Positions 17,923-25,905 of a stretch of 64,000 nucleotides of DNA are shown in pieces (within the stretch, counting starts at the first letter, position 1; every line of letters begins with the position of its first letter). Both the position numbers and the translations under genes were made by a program. Source of the DNA: Planctomycetota bacterium (GTDB lineage: Bacteria > Planctomycetota > Phycisphaerae > Phycisphaerales > UBA1924). The notes beneath the pieces are model-generated. The model was not told the DNA's origin, did not search any database, and saw only the letters and a program-made list of their open reading frames with translations. The stretch lies in contig JAFLCN010000001.1 in assembly GCA_017303555.1 (NCBI GenBank), forward strand, positions 1-64,000. The letters run 5' to 3'.

Positions 17923-17948
17923 TACTCATAGTCCGTGGACTGATCGAC
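17923..17948 (+). promoter_or_regulatory. C-box operator for the controller protein
   Basis: TACTCATAGTC, spacer CGTG and GACTGATCGAC make two GACT-N3-AGTC-like palindromes separated by CGTG. This is the layout of known C-protein operators, with a left and a right site, and the central AGTC-CGTG-GACT is perfect. It ends 23 bases before the controller start codon, in the divergent promoter region. Binding by the protein encoded at 17972 is inferred. Confidence 0.8.
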
Positions 17949-17971
17949 CCCAGTCGCCATGATTCTGCTTC

Positions 17972-18202
17972 ATGGCGAAACGGGACGTTCTCAAGTCGTT
18001 CGGCGAGCGGGTGCGGGAAATCCGCACGTTCAAAGGGCTGAGCCAAGAGGAGTTGGCCCGCTTCGCGAAGATCGACCGGACGTACATCGGGGGCATCGAG
18101 CGCGGGGAACGGAACGCCGGAATCAAGAACGTGTGGAGGATCGCCGACGCGCTGGGCGTCCCGGCTGCGGAACTGTTCCGCGAAGCGAGCGCCAATGGCT
18201 GA
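17972..18202 (+). CDS. Controller (C) protein, Xre-type HTH
   Basis: 76 residues, the usual size of R-M controller proteins. The helix-turn-helix is GLSQEELARFAKIDRTYIGG followed by IERGERN, and VWRIADALGV comes after. C proteins form dimers that first activate and then repress their own promoter and the downstream nuclease gene, delaying nuclease synthesis until DNA is methylated. The upstream C-box and the 8-base overlap with the nuclease gene support this role. Confidence 0.88.
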   Translation: MAKRDVLKSFGERVREIRTFKGLSQEELARFAKIDRTYIGGIERGERNAGIKNVWRIADALGVPAAELFREASANG

Positions 18203-18995
18203 CATCACAGCGCTTGCCCATGTGTTGGCTCAGGTGAAGGCGGCGAAGCCCGAGTTGGATGCCTACGCGCCCGCGGGATTCGGCTGGCACAAGCGAGCGT
18301 TGACCGCCGTGAACGCACTGGTGCCGTGGCTGATTCAGGAAGCGCCGGGACTTCGCGTGTACGTCGAAGAAGTCTTGAATTCGCCTGCCTTGCTCCGCTC
18401 CGCGTGGGCATCGCTCAAATCGCAGATCGACGCGCCGGGCGAGGTTGCCCGCATTGATGAACTTCTGGCCCGCGAAGGTGTTTTACTGGCGTTCGTCGCC
18501 GGCGACACCGTCAGCACGGTCGTTACCGGGTACTTGCTGTCCAAGTATCCGGGCGGCGCGCTCGCCGGGAACAGCAAGAGCGACTATCCCGATGTCTTCG
18601 TCAAGACTTACGACTACTCGAAGTTGCCCGTTCGCACCCGCGACGACAAGGAAATCGGCGCGGCGATTCGCGGCAAGGAGAAGAAGCCCGTCCGCGTGCC
18701 GGATGGGCTCGAGATCAAGACTTCGCGTGACAACGCGAACATCGACTGTCATTATCCGCATATCGGATTGCACTTGATGTTGTCGTTCGTGACCAGTGGG
18801 CCAAGTGTTGTTGTGAACGATGTGCTTGTAGCATTCCTGCGGCACGCGGATTACCGCATTACAGTTCCAAAAACGAAGGCCACAACGCTCAAAGCATCCT
18901 TCTCGCGAGCTCCGTTCGTCTCACTATTGCACTCAGCAACTTCTGCGATAGTAGAGCCGCCTTCGACGGTTCCGCGCAGCCGAACGCGGCGGTGA
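18195..18995 (+). CDS. Type II restriction endonuclease, 3' end possibly altered
   Basis: 266 residues overlapping the controller gene by eight bases. A PD-(D/E)XK-like core can be seen: the Asp of KSDYPDVFVKTYDY followed by PDGLEIKTSRDN, then an alpha/beta segment HYPHIGLHLMLSF. The final part starts plausibly (FLRHADYRITVPKTKATTLK, then ASFSRAPFVSLL) but then becomes low-quality sequence rich in S, P and R. A frameshift or loss of the true C-terminus is therefore possible. Its identity rests mainly on position between the controller and the divergent methyltransferase. The recognition sequence is unknown. Confidence 0.75.
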   Translation: MADITALAHVLAQVKAAKPELDAYAPAGFGWHKRALTAVNALVPWLIQEAPGLRVYVEEVLNSPALLRSAWASLKSQIDAPGEVARIDELLAREGVLLAFVAGDTVSTVVTGYLLSKYPGGALAGNSKSDYPDVFVKTYDYSKLPVRTRDDKEIGAAIRGKEKKPVRVPDGLEIKTSRDNANIDCHYPHIGLHLMLSFVTSGPSVVVNDVLVAFLRHADYRITVPKTKATTLKASFSRAPFVSLLHSATSAIVEPPSTVPRSRTRR

Positions 18996-19595
18996 TTGCG
19001 GCTACAGCGGTTCTTACTTGTCGTGGCTGCCGCCCTCCGGCACCTCCGCTCGAGGCCGTCGGCATACACGACGATCGGCAAGAGTGGCTCTCTCACCGAG
19101 AACGTTGCTATGCGACTTCGCCGCCGCGACGGGTGGCATTGACCTTCCGGTCCTCCCCAAGTCTGAATCCACCCAACGCGTCGAGCCACTGACCTTGCCG
19201 AGCTGTATAGACCGGAGACATCCCTGACAGCGTTCGAGGACATGGCTGACACGTCGAGGATGGCGACGGGATTTTCCTGCACCCCTTCGGGGTGCTCGAA
19301 ACTGGAAGTCGGCGGGGGTGGCGCTCTTTCCGGGGGTGGCGCTCGAAGACTCGCTTCACGCCCCGGCTACTCAACGTCAGCCCGCCGGGCTGGAACGCGG
19401 CGGATGCGGAACTTGCTCTGCCAAGATCCGTGGCACGAATCGACAATGCATCTATTCGATATCTTGATTGAGTGTCCGGTCCGCGGAAGACCAAAGTCGC
19501 CCCGAATCTGGCCATGAATCCGGACGACTTCATGGAACGACTCGGAAGAGCAGCGGCGCACGCTTGAGACTGGCAGACCAATTTCACTGATACCA
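18996..19595. other. Gene-poor 600-base stretch after the nuclease
   Basis: No frame here has convincing coding character. A 13-base direct repeat (GGGGGTGGCGCTC) occurs twice within about 35 bases near 19314-19348. Short stretches such as DFAAATGGIDLPVLPKSES (plus strand, near 19110-19165) could be remnants of a lost gene. I see no transposase, integrase or terminal repeats. Confidence 0.4.
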
Positions 19596-20075
19596 ATGGC
19601 CGAACCCTTCCCGAAGACAATCCACTCTGCTCTGCTCGGCACGTTGACTCTCGAGGAATTTCATTCCTCGGTAAACGTGAACAGGCATTACGGTCCGGCA
19701 GGGCCAATTACCGTTGCGCAGCGCAGCGGCGTTCGACTGGTGATTTGGCCGCCGAAGCACGGGCTTACCGACGTTGCGAAATTTGTCTCGTACATCGAAC
19801 GCACGCTGGAGGGTCTGAACTCTTCGTTCGAGCGCATACTGGTTGAGGCGGAGCCCCATGTCGCGGAGCGCATCGAAAGCTGGTGGTGGCCCGACGCACC
19901 GCCGGGCGATGCGCACGCAGTACTTCAAAGCGGCAAGCTCTTCCTGGTGTGCATCAATGCTGATGGCTTGCACGAAGTGATGCTCTCCGACACCACGGAC
20001 ATTGTCAGCAAGCGTGACGTGCGCATTTACCTTGGGGCGAAGCTCCAGCCGGTCCGAGCGGGGCTTGATGGTTGA
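19596..20075 (+). CDS. Hypothetical protein
   Basis: 159 residues from an ATG. It contains SVNVNRHYGPAGPITVAQRS, then VSYIERTLEGLNSSFERILV and ESWWWPDAPPGDAHAVLQSG. No signal peptide, membrane segment or motif is recognised. Composition is balanced and fits a soluble protein. It lies between the R-M system and a PEP-CTERM-like gene on the other strand. Confidence 0.55.
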   Translation: MAEPFPKTIHSALLGTLTLEEFHSSVNVNRHYGPAGPITVAQRSGVRLVIWPPKHGLTDVAKFVSYIERTLEGLNSSFERILVEAEPHVAERIESWWWPDAPPGDAHAVLQSGKLFLVCINADGLHEVMLSDTTDIVSKRDVRIYLGAKLQPVRAGLDG

Positions 20076-20099
20076 ATGGGGGATGCTGGAAGGTCGGTG

Positions 20100-20639
20100 C
20101 TAGCTGCCTCGGCGTCGGCGACGGCCTGCGCACACGCCCGCGAGGGTGAGCGTTGCCAGCGGGCCGGGAGAGGGGACCACATCGATGGAGTATCGCGCGG
20201 TTGCGGTTTGATCGACTCCCGTTGAACTTCTGTAGGTCAGGCGGATGGCCGAGAAGCCGCCGGGGCCGCCTGGGTTGTAGGCGTAGTGACCGAGCGGCAT
20301 GCCGCCGGAATAGCCAAGGCACGTCGAATCCATCTGCATGATGTAGATCGCGCCGGTGTACGTTCCGATGCCGTTCCATGCAAGGAAGCCCGCGTCGAAA
20401 TGCGGACCGACGCCGTTGATGCCTGCGGTCAAGGTTGAGTTGAACGCGAAGTTCACAGCGGTGCTGTTGAGGCGACCGGAAACGTTGCTCACGCTGCCCA
20501 TGATCGCGATCGGCCCGATGTAATTCGGCGCGACGACGGTGACGGGAGTGAGGTTGAACGTGATCGCCAGGGCGGGCGTGGCTGCTCCCGCGCTTGCGAC
20601 GAGCATGGAAAGGCCGACGAGACAACTTTTGTTCCGCAT
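20100..20639 (-). CDS. Exported PEP-CTERM-like protein
   Basis: 179 residues from the ATG at 20639, with GGAGG seven bases upstream. The signal peptide is LVGLSMLVASAGAATPALA. The mature part is beta-rich (ITFNLTPVTVVAPNYIGPIA; FNSTLTAGINGVGPHFDAGF). The C-terminus is a sorting tail: VPSPGP, LATLTLAGVCAG, RRRRRGS. It probably ends attached to or released from the cell surface. Binding or enzymatic function is unknown. Confidence 0.78.
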   Translation of the reverse strand: MRNKSCLVGLSMLVASAGAATPALAITFNLTPVTVVAPNYIGPIAIMGSVSNVSGRLNSTAVNFAFNSTLTAGINGVGPHFDAGFLAWNGIGTYTGAIYIMQMDSTCLGYSGGMPLGHYAYNPGGPGGFSAIRLTYRSSTGVDQTATARYSIDVVPSPGPLATLTLAGVCAGRRRRRGS

Positions 20640-20795
20640 GGCAAAGCCTCCGCGATTGAGCAGATGAGAGAGCGAGCGTGAAGGATGATGTCTGCGTAGG
20701 AGTTGCCGCTGGGATGCGAAATCTTGCAACGTTCTATGGCATTTGCGGTGATGAAAGTTTTTGAGCGGATGTCGGATTGCGGAAGGCGGAAAGGC

Positions 20796-20836
20796 ATTCA
20801 CCACAGAGGCGCAGAGACACGGAGAAGAAGGGAGAA
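20796..20836. repeat. Dispersed CACAGAG/CACGGAG repeat in a 594-base gap
   Basis: TTCACCACAGAGGCGCAGAG followed by ACACGGAGAAG matches the block near 4.9 kb and resembles those near 24.94 and 34.02 kb. The rest of the gap between 20639 and 21234 holds GGATT-like heptamer traces around the repeat and, from about 20880 on, nothing I can assign. Confidence 0.7.
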
Positions 20837-21233
20837 GAGATTTGGATTTTGCGATGTGGGTCTGGGGTGTTCCGGAACCCCCTCCGTCATTGCTTCGCTT
20901 CGCTGCGCACTGCCACCTCCCCCTTTGGCAATGTGGGAGGACTTTGCGGAATTCGGAGTTTGCGGTGTTGGTCTTGAGCGGTTCGACGTGACACCTGCTT
21001 TGACAGGGGATTTCGTAGCGGGTGGCGCGAGCGAGTTGGAGCGGGCGGGGCGTGTGATCTGTTGCCGCGGCGGGGAGTGACGGGGGGCGTTGGAATCGGT
21101 ACGATGGGCGGACGGGCTGAAGATGGCTCGGGTGATTGGACGGGCGGGCTTTGGGGCTTGCCTTCGGGGCTTGCCTTCGGTGCTGGGCTCCGGTGCTGGG
21201 CTCGTTGGTGCGAATGCGAAAGGAACTTGAAAC

Positions 21234-21821
21234 GTGAATCGAATCTCCTGCATGCTGGCGGCGTTGGCGGTTGGAACTGTGGTCGGAACGGGCCTCGTGC
21301 TTTCGGGCTGCAACACGAACAAGCCGGCGGATGAGACGGTGGGCGCGCTCGAGGCTGAGAGCGCTTCGGCATCCGCGACGGTGCAGGCGATTGATTACAA
21401 CACGCGGGTTGTCACGCTGGCTTGGCCGGATGGACGAGTCAGCTCGTACAAGGTCGGGCCGGAGGCGCGGAACTTCAACAACATCAAGGTGGGCGACATT
21501 GTCCGCGCGAGTGTGTCGGAGGCGGCGGTTGTGTGGGTTGGGCCGAGCAACGGCGCGCCGCCCAGCATGGGAGTTGATCGCGTTGTCGTGCGCTCGAAGG
21601 CGGGCGAGCGGCCGGGGATGATGGTTGCGGATACGGCGGTGATCAGCGCGACGGTGCTGCGGGTCGATTCGGTGAATCGGCAGATCACGGTGCGCGGGCC
21701 GGCGGGGAATGAGCGGGTGTTGAAGGTTGCGCCGAGCGTGAACCTGGCGGATATCACGGTGGGGAATCTGATCAATCTGAGCGTGACGGAATCGGTGGCG
21801 CTGTGGGTGGAAAAGCCGTGA
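21234..21821 (+). CDS. Lipoprotein with two copies of a ~60-residue domain
   Basis: 195 residues with a GTG start. The signal peptide ends in a lipobox LVLSGC (Cys26). Two related segments follow: SATVQAIDYNTRVVTLAWPD to ASVSEAAVVWV, and SATVLRVDSVNRQITVRGPA to LSVTESVALWV. Both share the pattern V-D-x-x-x-R-x-x-T, V-G-x-x-x and VSE/VTE-(A/S)-V-(V/A)-L/V-W-V. They look like small OB-like or SH3-like beta barrels. The stop overlaps the probable start of the potassium-channel gene, so the two are likely cotranslated. Confidence 0.8.
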   Translation: MNRISCMLAALAVGTVVGTGLVLSGCNTNKPADETVGALEAESASASATVQAIDYNTRVVTLAWPDGRVSSYKVGPEARNFNNIKVGDIVRASVSEAAVVWVGPSNGAPPSMGVDRVVVRSKAGERPGMMVADTAVISATVLRVDSVNRQITVRGPAGNERVLKVAPSVNLADITVGNLINLSVTESVALWVEKP

Positions 21822-22648
21822 GCCAAACGCCGGGCGGATCGAACGGGGGAGCGGGGTTGCCCCCCGCTGCCGCGAAGGCCGCTGCGAATTCTTCGGGGCA
21901 GACGCCCCGAGGAATTCGGCATGTGGCGCGGCGGCATTTCAAGATCGCGACGGAGTTGATGCAGCCGGGGATGCGGAAGCACTCGGTTGCGTTGTTTCTG
22001 GGCGCGCTGGTGACGCTGGTGATCTGTACACCGGTGTTTGAGCAGTTCAGTTGGGGCGAGATCGGGATCAGCATCGCGGTGTCCTTTGTGCTGTGCTCGG
22101 GGGTGCTGGCGATCGGAGCCAAGCGGCGCACGCTGGTACTTGCGATCACGCTGATGGTGCCCGCGTTGATTCTGCGATGGGCCAATCACACGCATCCGCA
22201 CCAGATGCCGCCGATACTCTTTGTGTTCGGGGCGATGGTGTTCATGACGTTCGTGACGGTGAACCTGGTGCAGTTCATCGTTCGCGCGCCGCGGGTGAAT
22301 TCGGAGGTACTGTCGGCGGGGATTGCGGTGTATCTGATTTTCGGGCTGGTGTGGTCGCTGGCGTACACGATGGTGGCGGAACTGCAGCCCAACGCGTTCG
22401 CGTTTTCGAATCCGACGCCGGAGGGGATGCCCCCACCGACGATGCAGGGGGTGACATCGCTGTATTTCAGTTTCATCACGCTGAACACGGTGGGGTACGG
22501 GGACATCGTGCCGATCTCGCCGTTTGCGCGGATGCTGGCGATGCTGGAATCGACGACGGGGCTGTTTTACATGGCGTTGATGGTTGCGAGACTGGTGTCG
22601 CTGTACACGAGCGAGGCAACCGAAGCGCGGGCGGCGCAGTCGCAGTGA
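21818..22648 (+). CDS. Two-pore-helix type potassium channel (Ion_trans_2)
   Basis: 276 residues from the GTG at 21818 (GTGA overlap with the upstream stop); a GTG at 21803 is also possible. The selectivity filter TVGYGDIVP lies between hydrophobic helices (YLIFGLVWSLAYTMV before and the FYMALMVARLVSLYTS region after). Several further membrane segments precede them (VALFLGALVTLVICTP, IAVSFVLCSGVLAIGA, LFVFGAMVFMTFVTVNLV). It probably passes K+ across the inner membrane. There is no cytosolic RCK domain. The first 35 residues are encoded partly by a hairpin-forming sequence. Confidence 0.88.
   Translation: MSQTPGGSNGGAGLPPAAAKAAANSSGQTPRGIRHVARRHFKIATELMQPGMRKHSVALFLGALVTLVICTPVFEQFSWGEIGISIAVSFVLCSGVLAIGAKRRTLVLAITLMVPALILRWANHTHPHQMPPILFVFGAMVFMTFVTVNLVQFIVRAPRVNSEVLSAGIAVYLIFGLVWSLAYTMVAELQPNAFAFSNPTPEGMPPPTMQGVTSLYFSFITLNTVGYGDIVPISPFARMLAMLESTTGLFYMALMVARLVSLYTSEATEARAAQSQ
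21886..21917. repeat. Long hairpin inside the channel gene's N-terminal coding region
   Basis: GAATTCTTCGGGGC and GCCCCGAGGAATTC pair over 13 of 14 bases around AGAC. Just before it GCGGGG / CCCCGC forms a second, smaller hairpin. The encoded residues (SSGQTPRGIR) look like linker, so this may be a palindromic element inserted in frame or a structure affecting translation. Confidence 0.65.
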
Positions 22649-22712
22649 AGTTACACTTTTCGGCTCGCGCGGGCAGCGCGGGTCTGGGACGCTGGTTTTC
22701 CGGGAGTTTGGA

Positions 22713-23564
22713 ATGAGCAATTCGATGACGATCGGTCTGGTGTTGTTGAGCGGGCTCGCGGCGACGGTCTGCCTCGCGGACGAGCCGCAGGTGGATCAGC
22801 AGAACGTCCACACGGCAAGCAGCTCGGCACCCGCCGCACAGGGCGAGGTCTCGCCCGCGCTGCAACTGGACGGGAAGCCGTGGACATTTGTGATCGCGCC
22901 GTACTTGTGGGTGCCGGCGCAGCACGGCAATGTGGGGATCGGGCTGGTGAACGCCAATGTGTCGATGAGCGTGGGCGATACGTGGAACGCGCTGTGGGAC
23001 AACTTCCGCTTTGCCGGGTGCATCCACCTCGAGGCGACGAAGGACAAGTGGACGGTCTTCGGCGATGTGATGTACATGCACCTGGGCAACGATGTAAAAG
23101 ACCTGCCGGTCGAGGTGAATTACAAGTCGGGCATCTTCGAGCTGGGCGGCGCGTACGCCATCCACGACGGAGTGCTCCCGGGTGCGGCGTCGGATTCATC
23201 GGTGAAGGTGCGGCTGGAGCCGATCGCGGGCACGCGGATCTGGCTTTTGGATACGGAGATCAGCACGCCGATCGGCGGCCGCAGCCATAACGAGACGTGG
23301 ATCGATGGATTCGCGGGAATTCGGGGCGAGCTCGCGTTCAACGAAACGTTTTCGCTGTCGGGTCGCATCGATGTGGGAACGGGGATGTCGGACCTGACGT
23401 GGAATGCGCTGACGATGTTGAATGTGAACTTCACCCGGCACGTCGGGCTGTTCGCCGGGTGGCGCTGGTTGAGCGACACCTACTCAACGGGGAGCGGGCG
23501 GGACCGGTTCGAGTACGACATGATGTTTAATGGACCGTTCGCGGGCGTGAAGATTGTGTTTTGA
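22713..23564 (+). CDS. Outer-membrane beta-barrel protein
   Basis: 283 residues from the ATG at 22713, with a signal peptide ending LAATVCLA. The body alternates aromatic and polar residues in strands (KPWTFVIAPYLWVPAQHG, KDKWTVFGDVMYMHLG, RHVGLFAGWRWLSDTYS). It ends in Phe (GPFAGVKIVF), the usual recognition signal for outer-membrane insertion. It resembles small uncharacterised barrels; no transported solute can be named. It supports the presence of a true outer membrane. Confidence 0.75.
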   Translation: MSNSMTIGLVLLSGLAATVCLADEPQVDQQNVHTASSSAPAAQGEVSPALQLDGKPWTFVIAPYLWVPAQHGNVGIGLVNANVSMSVGDTWNALWDNFRFAGCIHLEATKDKWTVFGDVMYMHLGNDVKDLPVEVNYKSGIFELGGAYAIHDGVLPGAASDSSVKVRLEPIAGTRIWLLDTEISTPIGGRSHNETWIDGFAGIRGELAFNETFSLSGRIDVGTGMSDLTWNALTMLNVNFTRHVGLFAGWRWLSDTYSTGSGRDRFEYDMMFNGPFAGVKIVF

Positions 23565-23577
23565 GAATGTGGAATGG

Positions 23578-23600
23578 GGGATTTCGGATTTCGGATTTCA
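23578..23600. repeat. Short GGATTTC heptamer array
   Basis: Three units of GGATTTC (the first with an extra G) follow the outer-membrane protein gene. It is the same heptamer as in the large array at 33.9 kb. Confidence 0.65.
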
Positions 23601-23765
23601 GAGCGCGGAGTGCGGGCGGGGTTGTGAAGGTTTGGCGGGGAGCCTGAAATCGGAATTCGGGATCCGGATATTGGATTGCTGAATGCGGAAATTGCGGGCG
23701 GCGTGGGTTGTGCAGAGCCACGAGTGGCGGCACGGACTACTGTGCGCCAACACGGAGGAATATCC

Positions 23766-24926
23766 ATGGCGACTGCGACGAAAACGAAGGGCCGTTCGGC
23801 TGGTCACAATTCCATTTCTCACAAATCACCGCGCGTGATCGCGGCTGTTTCCAAAGAACCGACCGTGGCGATCGGATTTGCGGCGCAATCAGCGACGAGC
23901 CCGCTGGCGCACTTTGAGTTCAAGCGCCGGGCGGTCGGGCCGAGGGATGTGCAGATCGAGATCATGTACTGCGGCGTGTGTCACTCCGACTTGCACACGG
24001 CGCGGAATGAGTGGAAGGGGACGACGTTTCCGTGCATTCCCGGGCACGAGATCATCGGGCGGGTGACGGCGGTCGGGAAGAGTGTCAAGAAGTTCAAAGT
24101 GGGCGGGATGGTGGGTGTGGGGTGCATGGTGGATTCGTGCCGCAAGTGCCCGAGCTGCAAGCAGGGGCTGGAGCAGTACTGCGACAAGGAAATCACGTTC
24201 ACGTACAACAGCATCGATCACAAAGCACCGACAGGTTCGGCACCGGGCACGCAGACCTACGGCGGCTATTCATCGCAGATCGTGGTGGATGAGGACTTTG
24301 TGCTGAAGCTTCCGAAGGGGATGGATCCGGCGGCTGCCGCGCCGCTGCTGTGCGCGGGGATCACGACGTATTCGCCTCTGCGTCACTGGAACATCAAGAA
24401 GGGCCAGAAGGTGGGCATCGTCGGGCTGGGCGGGCTTGGGCACATGGGCCTGAAGATCGCGCACGCGATGGGCGCGAGGGTAGTGCTGTTTACCACGTCG
24501 GCGCACAAGGTGAAGGATGGCTTGCGGCTGGGCGCGGATGAGGTGGTGATCTCGAAGAACGTTGCGGAGATGACGAAGCACGCGGGAACGTTTGACTTCA
24601 TTCTGAATACGGTCGCGTTCCCGCACAATCTGGATGAGTACGCGGTGCTGCTGAAGCGGGACGGGACGATGTGTCTGGTCGGTGCGCCGGAGCATCCGCA
24701 CCCCTCGCCGACAGTGTTCAATCTGATCTTCCGGCGGCGGGCGATCGCGGGATCGCTGATCGGCGGAATCAAGGAGACGCAAGAGATGCTCGACTTCTGC
24801 GCAAAGCACAAGATTGCGTCGGACATCGAGATCATCCCGATTCAGAAGATCAACGAGGCGTATGAGCGGATGCTGAAGAATGACGTGAAGTATCGGTTTG
24901 TGATTGATATGAAGACGTTGAAGTGA
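23766..24926 (+). CDS. Zinc-dependent alcohol dehydrogenase (CAD/YahK type)
   Basis: 386 residues from the ATG at 23766, preceded by GGAGGAA. The catalytic zinc site is seen in YCGVCHSDLH (Cys69) and GHE (93-95). The structural zinc cysteines are in CRKCPSCKQGLEQYC. The nucleotide-binding motif is GLGGLGHMG. The family reduces aldehydes with NADPH. An N-terminal extension of about 25 residues (MATATKTKGRSAGHNSISHK) is unusual and has no clear role. No pathway neighbour is present, so general aldehyde detoxification is the most likely job. Confidence 0.92.
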   Translation: MATATKTKGRSAGHNSISHKSPRVIAAVSKEPTVAIGFAAQSATSPLAHFEFKRRAVGPRDVQIEIMYCGVCHSDLHTARNEWKGTTFPCIPGHEIIGRVTAVGKSVKKFKVGGMVGVGCMVDSCRKCPSCKQGLEQYCDKEITFTYNSIDHKAPTGSAPGTQTYGGYSSQIVVDEDFVLKLPKGMDPAAAAPLLCAGITTYSPLRHWNIKKGQKVGIVGLGGLGHMGLKIAHAMGARVVLFTTSAHKVKDGLRLGADEVVISKNVAEMTKHAGTFDFILNTVAFPHNLDEYAVLLKRDGTMCLVGAPEHPHPSPTVFNLIFRRRAIAGSLIGGIKETQEMLDFCAKHKIASDIEIIPIQKINEAYERMLKNDVKYRFVIDMKTLK

Positions 24927-24933
24927 GAAGACG

Positions 24934-24970
24934 GTTCAACACAGAAAGGCGCGGAGGAAGATACAGAGAG
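24934..24970. repeat. Diverged CACAGA/CGGAG repeat
   Basis: TTCAACACAGAAAGGCGCGG followed by AGGAAGATACAGAGAG is a diverged copy of the intergenic block seen near 4.87, 20.80 and 34.02 kb. Confidence 0.5.
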
Positions 24971-24996
24971 TTTGTCAGCAACTTCTGATGTACATG

Positions 24997-25023
24997 AACG
25001 GCACCCACGAGGGTGCCGTTTTT
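24997..25023 (+). terminator. Intrinsic terminator
   Basis: AACGGCACCC and GGGTGCCGTT form a 10-bp stem with an ACGA loop, followed by a T-run. It ends the alcohol dehydrogenase transcript. The A residues on its left could let it work weakly for the minus-strand genes as well. Confidence 0.85.
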
Positions 25024-25091
25024 CTGCACACGAAGGGTGGAGTACACGGGGGCTGACCGGCGGCCCGTTTGGCCGCAGAGCCATGCCACAT

Positions 25092-25322
25092 TCATGCAGC
25101 GGATGAGCGGTCATCGCGCGAGAGTGCGTCTGTTACCGTTGCAGTTCCGCTTTGGATCGCGCGGCAAGTACGAAGCATTCGCAATTCGAACATCATCTGA
25201 TCGTTCGGAAAGTCCTGACGCACACGGGTCTCGATTGCAGACAGATCGCTTTCCGAAATGCCGGCCTGAGTGGCCACGCTGGGGTAGTTGAAGTACTGAG
25301 GATTGCGTGGAATCATCGGCAT
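25092..25322 (-). CDS. Small protein paired with PIN-domain gene
   Basis: 76 residues from the ATG at 25322 (MPMIPRNPQYFNYPSVATQA). The remainder, ISESDLSAIETRVRQDFPND followed by QMMFELRMLRTCRAI, is helical and charged. It lies 28 bases after the PIN gene on the same strand. Small partners of this type next to PIN nucleases are usually antitoxins, but here the nuclease comes first, so the role is a guess. Confidence 0.6.
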   Translation of the reverse strand: MPMIPRNPQYFNYPSVATQAGISESDLSAIETRVRQDFPNDQMMFELRMLRTCRAIQSGTATVTDALSRDDRSSAA

Positions 25323-25350
25323 TGAATGCGATCCAAGGACGAAGACTGGA

Positions 25351-25800
25351 CTAAAGCTCAAGCGGAGAAATGATATCGACGGTCGCGGCCCCAAGCGAGA
25401 TGTTTGTCGCGTTTACGAGTGCTCGGCGGCGTCTGTTGACGAGATGTTTGAAATTCCAAGACAAGAGAACGTCGTGACGGGTCAGGACTGCTGCCGCAAC
25501 GTGAATGGCATCGGCCTCTTGCGTGCGGGGAAAAATCCCGGCATCGATGTAAGCGGCCGCAAACTGCTGCATCGCTGCGCTGATCGGAAAGACGACGAGT
25601 GCGTCCAGCGACTCAAGCATTCTGGCTCGGAGTGCGGCATCGGGAGTGTCGCCGATTTCCTGCCGCGTCAATTCTGAGGTTGAGGCCTCGTACGCACTTA
25701 AGGAATTCCAGAACTCCTGGGTTTGGAGACGGCGTTCGGGAGCGCGATCGTCATGAAGGGCACTCAGGACGGACGTATCGAGATAGATGCGTTGCTTCAC
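25351..25800 (-). CDS. PIN-domain protein (VapC-like)
   Basis: 149 residues. The PIN fold's acidic residues appear as Asp8 in RIYLDTSVLSAL, Glu63 in STSELTRQEIGD (or nearby), and the Asp of EADAIHVAAAV, with WNFKHLVN near the end. Such proteins are Mg-dependent RNases, often toxins cleaving tRNA or rRNA. The usual upstream antitoxin is absent; a small gene follows instead. Confidence 0.82.
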   Translation of the reverse strand: MKQRIYLDTSVLSALHDDRAPERRLQTQEFWNSLSAYEASTSELTRQEIGDTPDAALRARMLESLDALVVFPISAAMQQFAAAYIDAGIFPRTQEADAIHVAAAVLTRHDVLLSWNFKHLVNRRRRALVNATNISLGAATVDIISPLEL

Positions 25801-25905
25801 GGATTGAGTTTACAGAGTCGGTCTCGCTGCCTCTCCTGCGAATCTGCACTGCTGCAGCGTGCAAAGTAGATGATCTGGGGGAGGTGGAGGCTGTAGGATC
25901 GTGCG

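Noticed and set aside
18996..19595. Insertion sequence or transposase remnant next to the R-M genes
   Set aside because: No transposase motif, terminal inverted repeats or target duplication could be found.
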